DNA of 64,000 bases from assembly GCA_032718565.1 (NCBI GenBank), contig JAVGVS010000189.1, forward strand, positions 1 through 64,000, given 5' to 3'. Every line of letters starts with the position of its first letter. Position 1 is the first letter of the stretch. This DNA comes from Distichodus sexfasciatus. Taxonomy: Eukaryota; Chordata; Actinopteri; Characiformes; Distichodontidae. The notes beneath the pieces are model-generated. The model was not told the origin of the DNA and ran no database searches. It worked only from the letters and a program-made list of their open reading frames with translations. This document shows positions 46,599 to 58,000 of this stretch, in pieces. The position numbers were made by a program, and so were the translations under genes.

Positions 46599-47700
46599 CA
46601 CTACCAGTCAAAAGTTTGGACACACTTTCCCATTCAATGTTTTATCATGACTATTTACATTGTAGTAAACAAATAGGTGTTAATAAACCCAAAACATGTT
46701 TTATATCTTAGATTCTTGAAAATAGCCACCCTTTGCTTTGATCACTGCTTTGCACACTCTTGGCATTCTCTCGATGAACTTCATGAGGTAGTCACCTGAA
46801 ATGGTTTTCCAACAGTCTTGAAGGAGTTCCCAGAGAAGCTGAGCACTTGTTGGCCGTTTTGCCTTCACTCTGCGGTCCATCTCATCCCAAACCATCTCGA
46901 TTGGGTTTAGGTCAGGTGACTGTGGAGGCCAGGCCATCTGGCGCAGCACTCCATCACTCTCCTTCTTGGTCAAATAGCACTTACACATCCTGGAGGTGTG
47001 TTTCGGGTCATTGGCCTGTTGAAAAATGAACGATGGTCCAAGTAAACGCAAACCGGATGGGATGGCATTTCGCTGCAGGATGCTGTGGTAGCCATGCTGG
47101 TTCAGTGTGCCTTCAATTTTGAATAAATCTCCAACGGTGTCACCAGCAAAGCAACCCCACACCATCACACCTCCTCCTCCATGCTTCACAGTGGGAACCA
47201 TGCATGTAGAGACCATCCGTTCACCTTTCCTGTATCGCACAAACACACGGTGGGTGGAACCAAAGATCTCAAATTTGGACTCATCAGACCAAAGCACAGA
47301 TTTCCACTGGTCTAATGTCCATTCCTTGTGTTTCCTGGCCCAAAGAAATCTCTTCTGCTTGTTGCCTTTCCTTAGTAGAGGTTTCCTAGCAGCTATTTGA
47401 CCATAAAGGCGTGATTCGTGCAGTGCCCTCTGAACAGCTGATGTAGAGATGTGTCTTCTACTAGAACTCTGTGTGGCATTTAGCTGGGCATTGATCTGAG
47501 GTGCTGTTAACTTGCGATTTCTGAGGCTGGTGACTCGGATGAATTTATCTTCAGCAGCAGAGGTGACTCTTCTTGCTGTGGCGGTCCTCATGTGAGCCAG
47601 TTTCATTGTAGCGCTTGATGGTTTTTGCGACTGCACTTGGGGACACATTCAAAGTTTTTGCAATTTTCCAGACTGACTGACCTTCATTTCATAAGGTAAT
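46599..47700 (-). mobile_element. Tc1-like DNA transposon, one end lost
   Basis: The 3' terminal repeat 'cactaccagtcaaaagtttg' + 'gacacac' starts at 46599 after a TA (46597-46598). A nearly full transposase frame follows on the minus strand. Beyond about 47700 ('aagagaaacgacagtccata' on the minus strand) the element's 5' terminal repeat is missing and unrelated sequence follows, so the copy is truncated. Confidence 0.9.
46701..47648 (-). pseudogene. Tc1-like transposase, 5' frameshifted but with catalytic region intact
   Basis: A 315-codon open frame covers most of a Tc1-family DDE transposase (usual length about 340 aa). It reads TAPQINAQLN in the helix-turn-helix region. The catalytic triad residues are in LWSDESKFEIFGS (first Asp), ANDPKHTS (second Asp) and QSPDLNPIEMVWDE (Glu), and the glycine-rich GGGGVMVWGCF is present. 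The frame's apparent N terminus (MCPQVQSQKPSS) is not the family's: the proper N terminus lies in another frame, so a frameshift and small deletion near 47575-47600 join the two. Only one terminal repeat remains, so it is inactive. Sequence quality suggests a fairly recent insertion. Confidence 0.85.
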
Positions 47701-47779
47701 TATGGACTGTCGTTTCTCTTTACTTAGCTGATTGGTTATTGGTTATTGGTTATTGTTACTTTTCAGTTAAAATATGAGT

Positions 47780-48165
47780 TTTGTCTGTAATACAGGGTTA
47801 GATCTGACTGAACTGGAGCGTTTTAGTGAGAGCCGCGGGCTCTCAAATACTGTGCGTGTTTACGCAGCTGACCGGAGAGCCTGCATAATCACCATTTAAT
47901 ATGTTGCGATGTGGCCCCCACTCCCGCTCGCATTTTAATTCTCATGGATCTGCTTTTATCTCATATATTCCTTTGCGTTCGATTGACAGAAATCCGTCAC
48001 AGCTAGAGTCCAGTCGCAGCAACAGAGAACTTTAATCCTAGAATAAATCCCATGCTTTAAAAATTGTAGTTTAATGTCGGACGTAGCAAACTACTGCGGG
48101 TCACCTGGGTCTGTTGAACTGAACAGGGCGTAGCAAACATACCGGAAACCGTTGCATCCCTAATA
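47780..48165. other. Unclassified repeat-like segment ending 'gttgcatccctaata'
   Basis: The segment is richer in CpG than its surroundings and ends with 'ccgttgcatccctaat'. The same edge motif (inverted, 'ttagggatgca') opens the element at 63766. It may be the end of a hAT-like element; the other end was not found. Confidence 0.35.
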
Positions 48166-48183
48166 TATATTATATATGTCCCT

Positions 48184-48440
48184 TGTATCAAGCACCAAAA
48201 AAGTAAAAGCAGCAGATTTCATTTGCCTTCATTGACGTTGCACTGCCTGCAGTGTGACTGCTCAATTTGTGCATGTTCTTCTGTATGCAAAAGTGAGGAT
48301 TCACAATTACAGCGAATTTGTAATTACATTTTTCAACCGTACTGCATAGAGGATTTTCAGACAGGAAAATTAAACCTGACTTCTGCCACTTAACTTTTCG
48401 TCTATTCAAGTCATCAGCACATAAATCCCACAGTCGTGTA
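48184..48440. repeat. About 300-bp dispersed repeat, copy 2
   Basis: Direct-orientation partner of 45310-45615, lying 2.87 kb downstream. The two copies bracket the Tc1 element. Confidence 0.7.
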
Positions 48441-48463
48441 AAGCTGAAACTACAATATATATA

Positions 48464-48979
48464 CATTACCAGTCAAAAGTTTGGACACACCTTCCCATTC
48501 AATGTTTTTTCTTTATTTTCATTACTATTTACATTGTAGATTCTCACTAAAGGCATCAAAACTATTAATGAACTGTGTAAGGGCTATTTGACCCAGAAGG
48601 AGAGTGATGGAGTGCTGCGCCAGATGGCCTGGCCTCCACTGTCACCTGACCAAACCCAGTTGGGTAAAAGGGCCAACAAGTGCTCAGCTTCTCTGGGAAC
48701 TCCTTTAAGACTGTTGGAAAACCATTTCAGGTGACTACCTCATGAAGCTCATCGAGAGAATGCCAAGAGTGTGCAAAGCAGTGATCAAAGCAAAGGGTGG
48801 CTATTTTCAAGAGTCTAAGATGTAAAACATGTTTTGGGTTATTTCACACTTTTTGTTTACTACATAATTCCATATGTGTTCATTCATAGCGCCTTCAGTG
48901 AGAATCTACAATGTAAATAGTCATGATAATAAAGAATAAAACATTGAATGGGAAGGTGTGTCCAAACTTATGACTGGTA

Positions 48980-48982
<3 letters not shown>
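48464..48982 (+). mobile_element. Internally deleted Tc1 derivative with both terminal repeats
   Basis: The left end 'cattaccagtcaaaagtttg' and right end 'acttatgactggtagtg' are inverted, each bordered by TA (48462-48463 and 48983-48984). The interior retains only the last part of a Tc1 transposase in plus orientation ('ggagtgatggagtgctgcgc' to 'gtctaagatgtaaaac'). It is therefore a 519-bp derivative of the same family as 46599-47700, in the opposite orientation. Confidence 0.9.
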
Positions 48983-49064
<82 letters not shown>

Positions 49065-49070
49065 CATATA
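48983..49070. repeat. Long (TA)n microsatellite
   Basis: About 35 TA units begin exactly at the TA target duplication of the Tc1 derivative, so the repeat either was the target or grew from it. Confidence 0.95.
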
Positions 49071-50867
49071 TTTATAAAAGATAATACTCATGTTATACTC
49101 TCCTGTCTCTCCCCCTCTCTCACACACTCTCACTTCAGCTGAAACCATGACAACTGAAAGGGTTAGAGGAAGGGAAAGAGTGATTCCCACCTGATTCCGC
49201 TAACTGCCTTTGTGTTTCTCTCACTCAGTATTAGGCTTCCAGTCCTATTAGAAAGGTAGAGATCTGGTTTAAATAACCAAATAAGTGAGAGACAGAGAGT
49301 TGGACGAACATACACAGAGAAAACAGCCATGTTAAACAGAGTAAAATCAGTATCGAGGTTAGATAAGGACACAAAGTTTCAGTCAAATACAAAACGTCCC
49401 TACTGCAATGGGATGTCAATGCTGTTTGTACTGTAATGGCCTGATGGAGTTTTGTAAGATGTCGTCAGCAACTTAGCAGGGGTTCAACTGTCATTTACTA
49501 AATACCCTTTATCTAAGGTGTTTGCTTTTAGATATTTTAGTTTTTCAAACATGCAGAAGACCATGAGCTTCATTGCCTCTTTGTATGTGCATTTGTTTAA
49601 CATCAGATGTGAGTTTAGAAGTTAGACCTTTGTTAATTATTCATTCATTCATTATCTGAACACGCTACATCCCAGAATTAGATGGGGTGGGGGAGTAGAG
49701 GACAAGGCCTATCCAGGAACTTACACGGCATGAGGCGGGAACAACCTGGACAGGGCACCTTTGTAAATTAGCTGCCATTAAATTAATTGGAAGATAAATA
49801 TATTATGCATATTATCAATTAAATTCATACATTTTTTGTAAAATTATATAATTGTCTAAATGTTAGTCTCATTTTAGTCTAATTTGAACCTCACAGTAAA
49901 GAATTGAAAATGATATACACAGGTGATGTGGTGAGTACAAGACCATACACCTGCACATCTATTTCTCCAATAAATAAAATATATAAGAATTATGCATAAT
50001 TTTGATTATGTTCAAACCTAAAGAGCTAAAGAGCTATAGGATGTTGGTAGGTGAGTTTCTAGTCGAGAGGGGTGTGGTGAGTAAGCTGGAAATTGGTGGA
50101 TTACAGGTTCGTTTTTTTTCCCCGAGAAATTAGTGTATAGTCGTTTAGAAAAATCCCCAATTACATAAAACTTATAGGTGCAGACTTTGGATTATTGGTT
50201 AGAATAATGTTTTACAACATTTATTTCAGTATGCGGAAAGCAGTATACCTGAAAGCATGTGTATAAAAAACTAGGATTATGTTTAGAAATTATTACTATA
50301 TAAGTGACCAGTATGCATTCCTTTCTTCTTTTGTTCGGATTAGTTGTTGCTGATTTGATGGTGGTCAAAGAGTTCAAAACAAAAGAATAAAGGTTGCCCT
50401 GTACTCTGCATTTGTTATGTGATATGAATATCCAGTTCATGGGTTAAACTAATCCGAAGAGTTTTTTTTAACAGTCTCAAAGTACACACAGCTCCAACAC
50501 ACTGTATCTTTCACATTTGCCCTCATTCTTACCCCTAAAACAGTCCAAAGTGTATGGCTTAGTTGTTTATTCACTACTTGTATTATTTGACTACATGCTT
50601 ATCTTTTGATAGCTCTGTTTCAGGTGAGCCAACAGGCTTTATTAGCTTCTGGGCCTATGTGTGTTTGATATTGGGTTCAAAAAGCATGTGTACTATCTAC
50701 ATGCGTATGTGTACATTTTGAAAAATTTGAAAGGTCACTTTTTTCATCTTCACTTTGCATTTCATATACATAATCTACAGAACCACGTTTCATGCCCCAT
50801 TAATGCTTTCACTATGGGTAACAAAAGTTGACAAGGTCATTACATCGTTGTGCTGTTCTGTCCACAG

Positions 50868-50987
50868 AGAATTTTTCTGGTACTAGCGGGCAGATTGATG
50901 TGATTTCAGGGTGTAATGAAGCTGGTGAAGTTCCTCTCCTTCATACCATCTGACCCTTTGCTGTTTGTGCCATCTGTTGCTGGAAAG
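50868..50987 (+). other. Candidate 5' UTR or alternative exon of slc25a22
   Basis: A good acceptor ('gctgttctgtccacag') and a perfect donor (GGAAAG|GTAAGT) frame a 120-nt segment. An alternative acceptor at 50909 gives 78 nt. It contains an open ATG frame (MKLVKFLSFIPSDPLLFVPS) that does not match SLC25A22. It may be a spliced leader exon downstream of the 42-43 kb CpG island. Splice-signal evidence only. Confidence 0.25.
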
Positions 50988-51188
50988 GTAAGTGAACTTT
51001 TTACTGTATGCAGTCAATAGTCTTACCTCCTATTGTTACTAGGAGTGGAATTTGCAGTGTTTAAAGCCTTGCGGTAGTTGTATGTAAATATATTCTGGTG
51101 AGTATTATATGCATAATGTAAAATTAATAATTTGACCATAAGATCAGACACTAGTAAAGCTTAGTTGTGTTTATTTTTTCTAAACCCA

Positions 51189-51189
<1 letters not shown>

Positions 51190-51221
<32 letters not shown>

Positions 51222-51243
51222 ATATTATTATTATTATTATTAT
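51190..51243. repeat. (TTA)n microsatellite
   Basis: Two blocks of ATT units separated by 'aaatatt'. Confidence 0.9.
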
Positions 51244-51737
51244 GTACAGTACATACAAAAATGAATGAACCTTTTAAGATTTAAGAATTTGAAATGCAAA
51301 TGAAAAGCAATTTATTCTATCCATGAGGTTAGTACTGAAGGTGTGGTACCTGAGGCCCTGCTGAAAACAAAAGAAGAAAAAACATCGCCAAGAAAATGTA
51401 ATGCCAATGAAAATAAACATCAGGATAAAATTTGAGGGCACAACATGAGAAGGAAAAAAAACGAGCTACAGAAGTAAGTCAAGGAAAAGCAAACAGACCA
51501 GACAGACTGTATGGCATGTGGAGAATAAATCCGGAAAAATACAGATGAAATGTAGGTGTTAAAAGACTGGACACAGATTTAAAAATGAGAGAAAGTCTTT
51601 ACGGTATATTGTACTGTATACAAGAGTAACAGCTTATTTAAGTCATTGCAAAAAAGGTAAGGAGGCGAAGACAAACGGAGAAAATGACTGAAGAGGAAGA
51701 GGTGGTGTCAGGATCTTGGTGTAACTAGAACCCAACC

Positions 51738-51843
51738 GAGAGAGAGAGAGAGAGAGAGAGAGAAGGGAAGAGAGGAAGGAAAGGAACTAAGGGGTGGAGA
51801 AGGAAGGAGGTGGAAAGAGGAGAACGATTGGTTGCAGAGAGGG

Positions 51844-51882
<39 letters not shown>
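51738..51882. repeat. (GA)n microsatellites
   Basis: GA runs at 51738-51763 and 51848-51882 with purine-rich sequence between them. Confidence 0.9.
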
Positions 51883-51883
<1 letters not shown>

Positions 51884-52363
51884 GTCTCCAAAGCCTCACA
51901 GTTTCTCATCTGATAAGCATCAGTGTGAGAGTTTTATGTGCTTTTCTCCAATCTACGACAGGGCCCCATAGCTGATCTGGGAACAGCTTTCACCTACTGC
52001 CCACAACGAAACACAGGCATTTCATTTCTAGATATAAAGGTACATCAAAATTATTGATACTGTTTGTATCATTTTGCCTTCTAAATACAGATTTTAGATA
52101 CCAATCTGGCTTCTAGATATAGGTATAGATATTATAATAACAGTCTCTTCTAGATTACAAATATTCTACACATCATTCTGGCATCTAGATTTAGATTACA
52201 GATATACTAGGTATTAGCCTGGCTTCTAGAGATAAGATTATAGATATTAGAATATAATTCCTCTAGATATATGCAATAAATGTTAATCTCACATCTGAAT
52301 ATAAATTCCAGATATTATAGATATCACTCTCACTTGTAGTTAATCTTACTATATTTAATTATT

Positions 52364-54152
52364 AGTGGTGCTTGCGAAGCGAAGCACTACTATTGTTATC
52401 TCACAGGCTTATTTTTTTTTCTTCTTCTTCTTCTTCTTCCGTACAAAAGTTCGGCGCGTAACTAGTCCCGCATCGTTTGTCGTAGACCCATGAATGAGGT
52501 ATCTAATCGTGCGCCTTATTCGGGAATGAGGTGCTATGACTTTTCTAAGGAGTGGGCGGAATTAACCGCCCCAAAAAGTCCCATAGACTTAACATTGAGA
52601 CCAACTTTGACGGACTGTAGCGCAGAGAGGGAATTTTGTAGAAAGGTCAAATTTACCACATTTGAAGAAGTTTGCAACCTGTGTCAGAACATACCCCGCA
52701 AGAGGGTATAGGTTTTACCCCCGGGGCACAAGAGGTCCCCAAATTTGCCCCATTGACATATAATGGGGAAAAAATCCCATAGACTTAATATTGAGACCAA
52801 ATTTGACGGATTGAAGCGCAGAGTGAGAATTTGGTAGAAATCTCAAATTCACCACATTTGAAGAGGCTTGCAAGCTGTGTCAGAACATACCCCGCAAGAA
52901 GGTAGAAGTTTTGCCCCTGGGGCGGAAAAGGCGCCCAAAGTTGCCCCATTGACTTAGAATGTGGATTTTGGCGCAGAACTATTCCTGTACCGTTTGTCGT
53001 AGACCCATGAAAGAGGTGGCAAATTGTGCGGCTCATTCGGGAATGGGGTGGTATGACTCTTGTAAAGAGGTGGGGGGGAAATTGCCCCCATAGGGGGCAA
53101 TTGTATCACCCGAAAAATACCATAGGTTTATTATTGAGAAAAAATTGGACGGATTCTAGCACAGAGCGAGAATTTCGTAGAAAGATAAAATTTAGCACAT
53201 TTGAAGAGGCTTGCAAGCTGTCTCAGAACATACCCCGCACAAGGGTATTAGTTTTACCCCCGGGGCACAACAGGTGCCCAAATTTGCCCCATTGATTTAT
53301 AATGGGGAATTTGATGCATGACTAGTCCCGTTCCGTTTGTCGTAGACCCATGAAAGAGGTGGCATATCGTTGGGCTTATTCTGGAATGGGGGGCTTGACA
53401 TGACATTTCTAGAGGGCGAGTGGTAAACTGCCCCAGCAAGGGGCAATTAACATACATTGGTAACTTCCATAGGAACTTTGAAACTGAATTTAACTGTGTA
53501 TCCCACTGTGTATAGACACGGGGGGAGGGCTCATTTAACTCAGGCAACCAATCAGTCTTTCGCATTTATCATGATGCTCATAAGCCACGCCCCCTAGCGA
53601 CCTCATTAGCATGCTGTTAGCATGATGCTAACACGATTAGCATGTTGCTAGCATTATGCTAATAATATTAGCATGTTGCTAGCGGTATGCTAATTATATT
53701 AGCACGTGGCTAGCATGATGCTAACGATATTAGCCTTTTGCTAGCATTATGCTAACTATATTAGCATTCCGCTAATAACATGTGTAGCATGTTCCTAGCA
53801 TGATGCTAGTGTGATTAGCATGTTGCTAGCATGACGTTTAGCTGATTAGCATGTTGCTAGCATTATGCTAACTATATTAGCATGTTGCTAGCAACATCAT
53901 TAGAATGTCGCTATCATGATGCTAGAGTGCTTAGCATGTCGCTAGCATTATGCTAACAATATTAGCATGTTGCTAGCATTATGCTGACTATATTAGCATT
54001 TTGCTCTTAACATGATTACCAATATGAATAGAAGCAATATTGTCTTATTGTCATATCACTGCTATACCAGCACTTTAAATGTTGTTTTTCACAGAGAACT
54101 GAAGGAAACATTGTAATATTGAGGCCCAAGTTTTGCCACGGCAAGCACCACT
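52364..54152. mobile_element. Repeat element with AGTGGTGCTTGC ends, internal 340-bp-class repeats and a minisatellite
   Basis: AGTGGTGCTTGC (52364-52375) is mirrored by GCAAGCACCACT (54141-54152). Just inside the left end is a small hairpin, 'gtgcttgcgaagcgaagcac'. The first 1.2 kb holds at least three units built from 'ccgtttgtcgtagacccatg', 'cccatagactta', 'ttgaagaggcttgcaagctg', 'tcagaacataccccgcaaga' and 'cccccggggcacaa' (starts near 52473, 52990 and 53327, with a partial unit near 52785). The last part is a minisatellite. Open frames of 70-100 codons reflect the repeat and show no known domain. Confidence 0.6.
53596..54012. repeat. Minisatellite 'ttagcatgttgctagcat' (about 32-bp unit)
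   Basis: At least a dozen imperfect units of 'attagcatgttgctagcatt' + 'atgctaactat'. Each unit is itself partly palindromic (GCTAGC, ATGCTAA/TTAGCAT), so the array can form hairpins. Confidence 0.9.
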
Positions 54153-54509
54153 CACATTTTCTTCAGAAAATGTACCTCTCTAGTATTTAATGTTAATATT
54201 TCCATAACTTGATTAAAAACTACTTGCACAATCTCATTAGAGAACAGGGTTCATTTTTATCTGAGTAGCTGTGCATGTGATCAATAAAGAACCTTTTGCA
54301 TCCTACAGTAAATAAAGGGAATAAAAGTCAAGAGTTTTGGAAAGCATTTCATCTCAGGTGATGAAAGTCACTTTCCAGTGATTGTGTAAATGCTAAGTGC
54401 CATGTTAAGACTGATCTGAACATTCTGTGATTATTATATTCTATGATGGATGCTCTCCAGGAGGAGACAACTGAACTCACTGTGCTATTCTTAAAGGTAG
54501 AGCGATATG

Positions 54510-54540
54510 CAGACAGACAGTGTGTGTGTGTGTGTGTGTT
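54510..54540. repeat. (TG)n and nearby (TC)n microsatellites upstream of slc25a22
   Basis: A (TG)n tract is at about 54519-54538 and a (TC)n tract at about 54822-54842. Between them and the slc25a22 ATG is probable 5' UTR sequence with no recognised motif. Confidence 0.7.
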
Positions 54541-55034
54541 AGAAGAGCAGCTACTTTCATGGTGATATATGTGTGTGTATGTATTTGGCGGACAGCTACA
54601 TCTAGGGCAATGTGGCGTTGTGTGTGTATGTTGGCTGGTACATCTGGTGTAGCACAGATGGGATGAACTATTCTAGACTTCCACAGCATCAGCCAGCACA
54701 AGAGAGAGTGAGTGAGTGATGAGGGGAAATTGGGGGAAAGAGCAGTGGAAGAACAGAAATGTTCATGAGTAAGAAGCTGAAGTCTCTCTTTTTCTCTGTC
54801 TCTTCTCCCCACCCCCTACCTCTCTCTCTCTCTCTCTCTCTCACCATTTCTCAGATCCCCTCATCTAACCTGAAGCAACGGATGGACACACGCACACTTA
54901 CATACTTATACACTGAAACCCTAAAGGCTTAACCTACAAACTGAAGAACTGAGACACTGACACCCTAAAACGCTCAGGCACACACTCACTCACACAAATA
55001 CAGACAGACTCAAAGGAGTTGTGGGGTGACCTAA

Positions 55035-58000
55035 ATGGCTGACAAACAGATCAGGTAGGCATAACTTATTATTCTTTCTGCTGCATATTTTTATGGGTTA
55101 TTTATGCTTGTGTTCTCTTTCTCTTTCTCTTTTACTTGGTGTTTCCTGCAGTTTGCCTGCTAAGTTAATAAATGGGGGGATTGCTGGTCTAATTGGTGTC
55201 ACCTGCGTTTTTCCCATTGATCTGGCGAAGACCCGCTTACAGAACCAGCAGAATGGTTCACGTCTCTACACCAGCATGTGGGTGAACATACAACACACAC
55301 ACCACTGTTTTACACACACTATTTTGCTTTGGTGCTTGAGTTTGACTAAGGTCATGTGTGTGTTTGCGTGTGTGTTGTACAGGTCAGATTGCCTTATCAA
55401 GACCATCCGGTCAGAGGGATACTTTGGGATGTATAGAGGTGGGTGTGTCTCTTTTGTGTTCTTTATTTGTTACTTTTCTATAACACATCTAAACACCCAA
55501 AGCGCTTTACAGAGACAATGTTTACCACTTCACCGACTGTAAACATGCAGCTCCAACTGTATAATGTTCCAGCAGCTGTTCTGCACCGCTATACTCGCCA
55601 CCCATTAGCCACAAGGTGTTAAGGAGCAGAATAGAATTCTTCAATTAGAGATAGAAGATAATCAGGAGAGCCGAAATTAATTGGTCATGGTGGGTGATTT
55701 TAGCAGGTCATCCACTATTGCACTATTCTACTATTGATGTCAGCATTATTTTTCTTCTTGTCATTTCAAGATCCTGGGTTATTTACTTGTGATCTTGACA
55801 TAACAAAAGTTTCCTCGAACCTCAACCTGTTTTTGCCCTTGACCTTGCCCTGTTTAGTATCTTAGCAATACATTTTTAACCATCATGGACAAACATGTCC
55901 AATTTTACCTTTGATCTTGGACTGTCACAAGCAAATATCGGCTGCGACCTTCCACGTCTGCAGGACCTGTATGAGTCCAGGACCTTGAGAAGGGCAAGAA
56001 GGATTGTGGCTGATCCCTCTCACTCTGGACACAAACTATTCCAGACTCTCCCCTCTGGCAGAAGGTTGCGGTCCATCAAAACCAAATCCTCACGCCATAT
56101 TTTCAGCTTTTTCTTCACTGCAACTAGCCTCATCAATAAGGCTAGACTGTAAGACTATAACAGACTCTTATCTCCCACTGTGTACTGCGTCTCTTTGCAC
56201 ACATATATTGTCATATTCTGCTTCTCATACTGTGAATATTGCACTATTGCATGTCCTTAGCTTGGATTGTTCAGTTTATTTATTTATCCATATTTATACA
56301 GTTGATTATTTATCCATTTGTCACCATATCACATTACACTATTGCACATCCTAAGCTCAGATACAGGTACAGGTAGTTATTTAGCCATATCCATTGCACA
56401 CATTCTACTTTTGGCTCATTCATGTCATGTTGTTTCTCATTCTGTGTTCCGTACAGGTAAACTTAACTGTAAATAACTACTGCATATCATTGCACTCTCT
56501 TTAAAAATACCTTTTTTACATGTGTACAGCAATATCTACATTTTTCTGTTTCTATTTAGACTAGTATTTTGTACATAAAAATGCATTTGCAGTTTTGCCA
56601 TCAGGAAAAAAACGTATGACCTTGAGAAACAACTTGCGTTATGCCAAGACAGAGTGTAAAATAAGAAAATTATTTATTGTTATCTGTAGATCACAAGAAA
56701 AATTACTCTTGTGATTGTGATCTCGAGATGAAAAATAAAGAGGGATTATTTATGAGCTCAGAGAGTTAGGACCTCACTCTTACGTCTCATCTGTTGGACC
56801 CACTAATACCTTTAACAGTAACAGCCCTGCTTTATTAGTTGGTCTCCCATCCAGGTACTAGACCAAGCCTGCTTAGCTTCAGATGGATACTTTAATGTGA
56901 AATGCAGGTGGTGTGGTGGCATCTGGCATCTAGGAAAGACTTCCAGTTTAGATTTGTGAGAATCAGATACTAGAGCTTTTATCTCTGTGAAGCTAAAAGT
57001 GAGAGCTGTGTGTCTGCAGGGGCTGCTGTCAACTTAACTCTTGTTACCCCAGAGAAAGCCATAAAACTGGCAGCCAATGATTTCTTCAGGTACCATCTCT
57101 CCAAGGATGGGTAAGATTCTTCTTCTTGCACACTCACATACACTCATGCACAAAAAAATACTTCCACAGAATCCTGTGATTACATGTTAATAACCCAAGA
57201 CCACACCCTCATCTTCACCTCAGTTACGTCCTGATAAAAATGGTTTTGATTTTAATCTGGTTCATGATTCTCTTTGGCCAGATTTTGCTGGTTTGATTTA
57301 TTATAAAGTAAGCTTGCTATAAGTAAAATGACTGTGCAGTGATAGCATGTGAGCAGCATGCCGGATGGAGCTGCTGCCAAACATCTGGAAGTCATTGTTT
57401 GCAAGGGGAGGCCTAGTGTTACGAGGCATGGCCTGCTATTGCATGTCAGACATTAATATTAAACACAGGCGGGCCACAGTCACTACCCACAATCCTCTTC
57501 TCACACTACGGCTTACTCGACCTTCAGTAGCTATGGAGCCTTTGCATGTACGTCTCCATAGCGACCAGAGACTGTGGCAGTGAATTATTCACTGGTGTGT
57601 TTCAGTCCCAAAGTGAATTATTAATTCACCTGTGCATGTGTGTGTGTGTGTGTGTTACACTGAAGCCTTTGTTTAGATGCAAGGCAAGCCGATACTGAAC
57701 ACATGCTTTTATTCACTGGTATGGTTGTGCTGTTGTTGTAGAATTAAACTGGAGTTTGGGTTAAAAGTGAACCGATTTGGTAAACTAAAATCCCTACATT
57801 TCTGCAGGGCTGGTATTTGTCCAGTAAAATCTGTGTGGAAACCATTAGAAACCTATCAGTATCATACCATATCAGTGAAGTTTCTAGTGGAATTAACAGG
57901 TGTTTCCTACATGGTTTCTCTATCACACTTTCTATGACTCACTCACATTCTCTCTTTTGCACTCTCAGAGACCCACACACACGTTTTCTCTAACTCACTA

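Noticed and set aside
46701..47648. Functional transposase gene
   Set aside because: N terminus frameshifted and one terminal repeat missing, although the catalytic motifs survive.
53596..54012. CRISPR-like array
   Set aside because: Unit copies are contiguous with no unique spacers; it is a minisatellite in a vertebrate genome.
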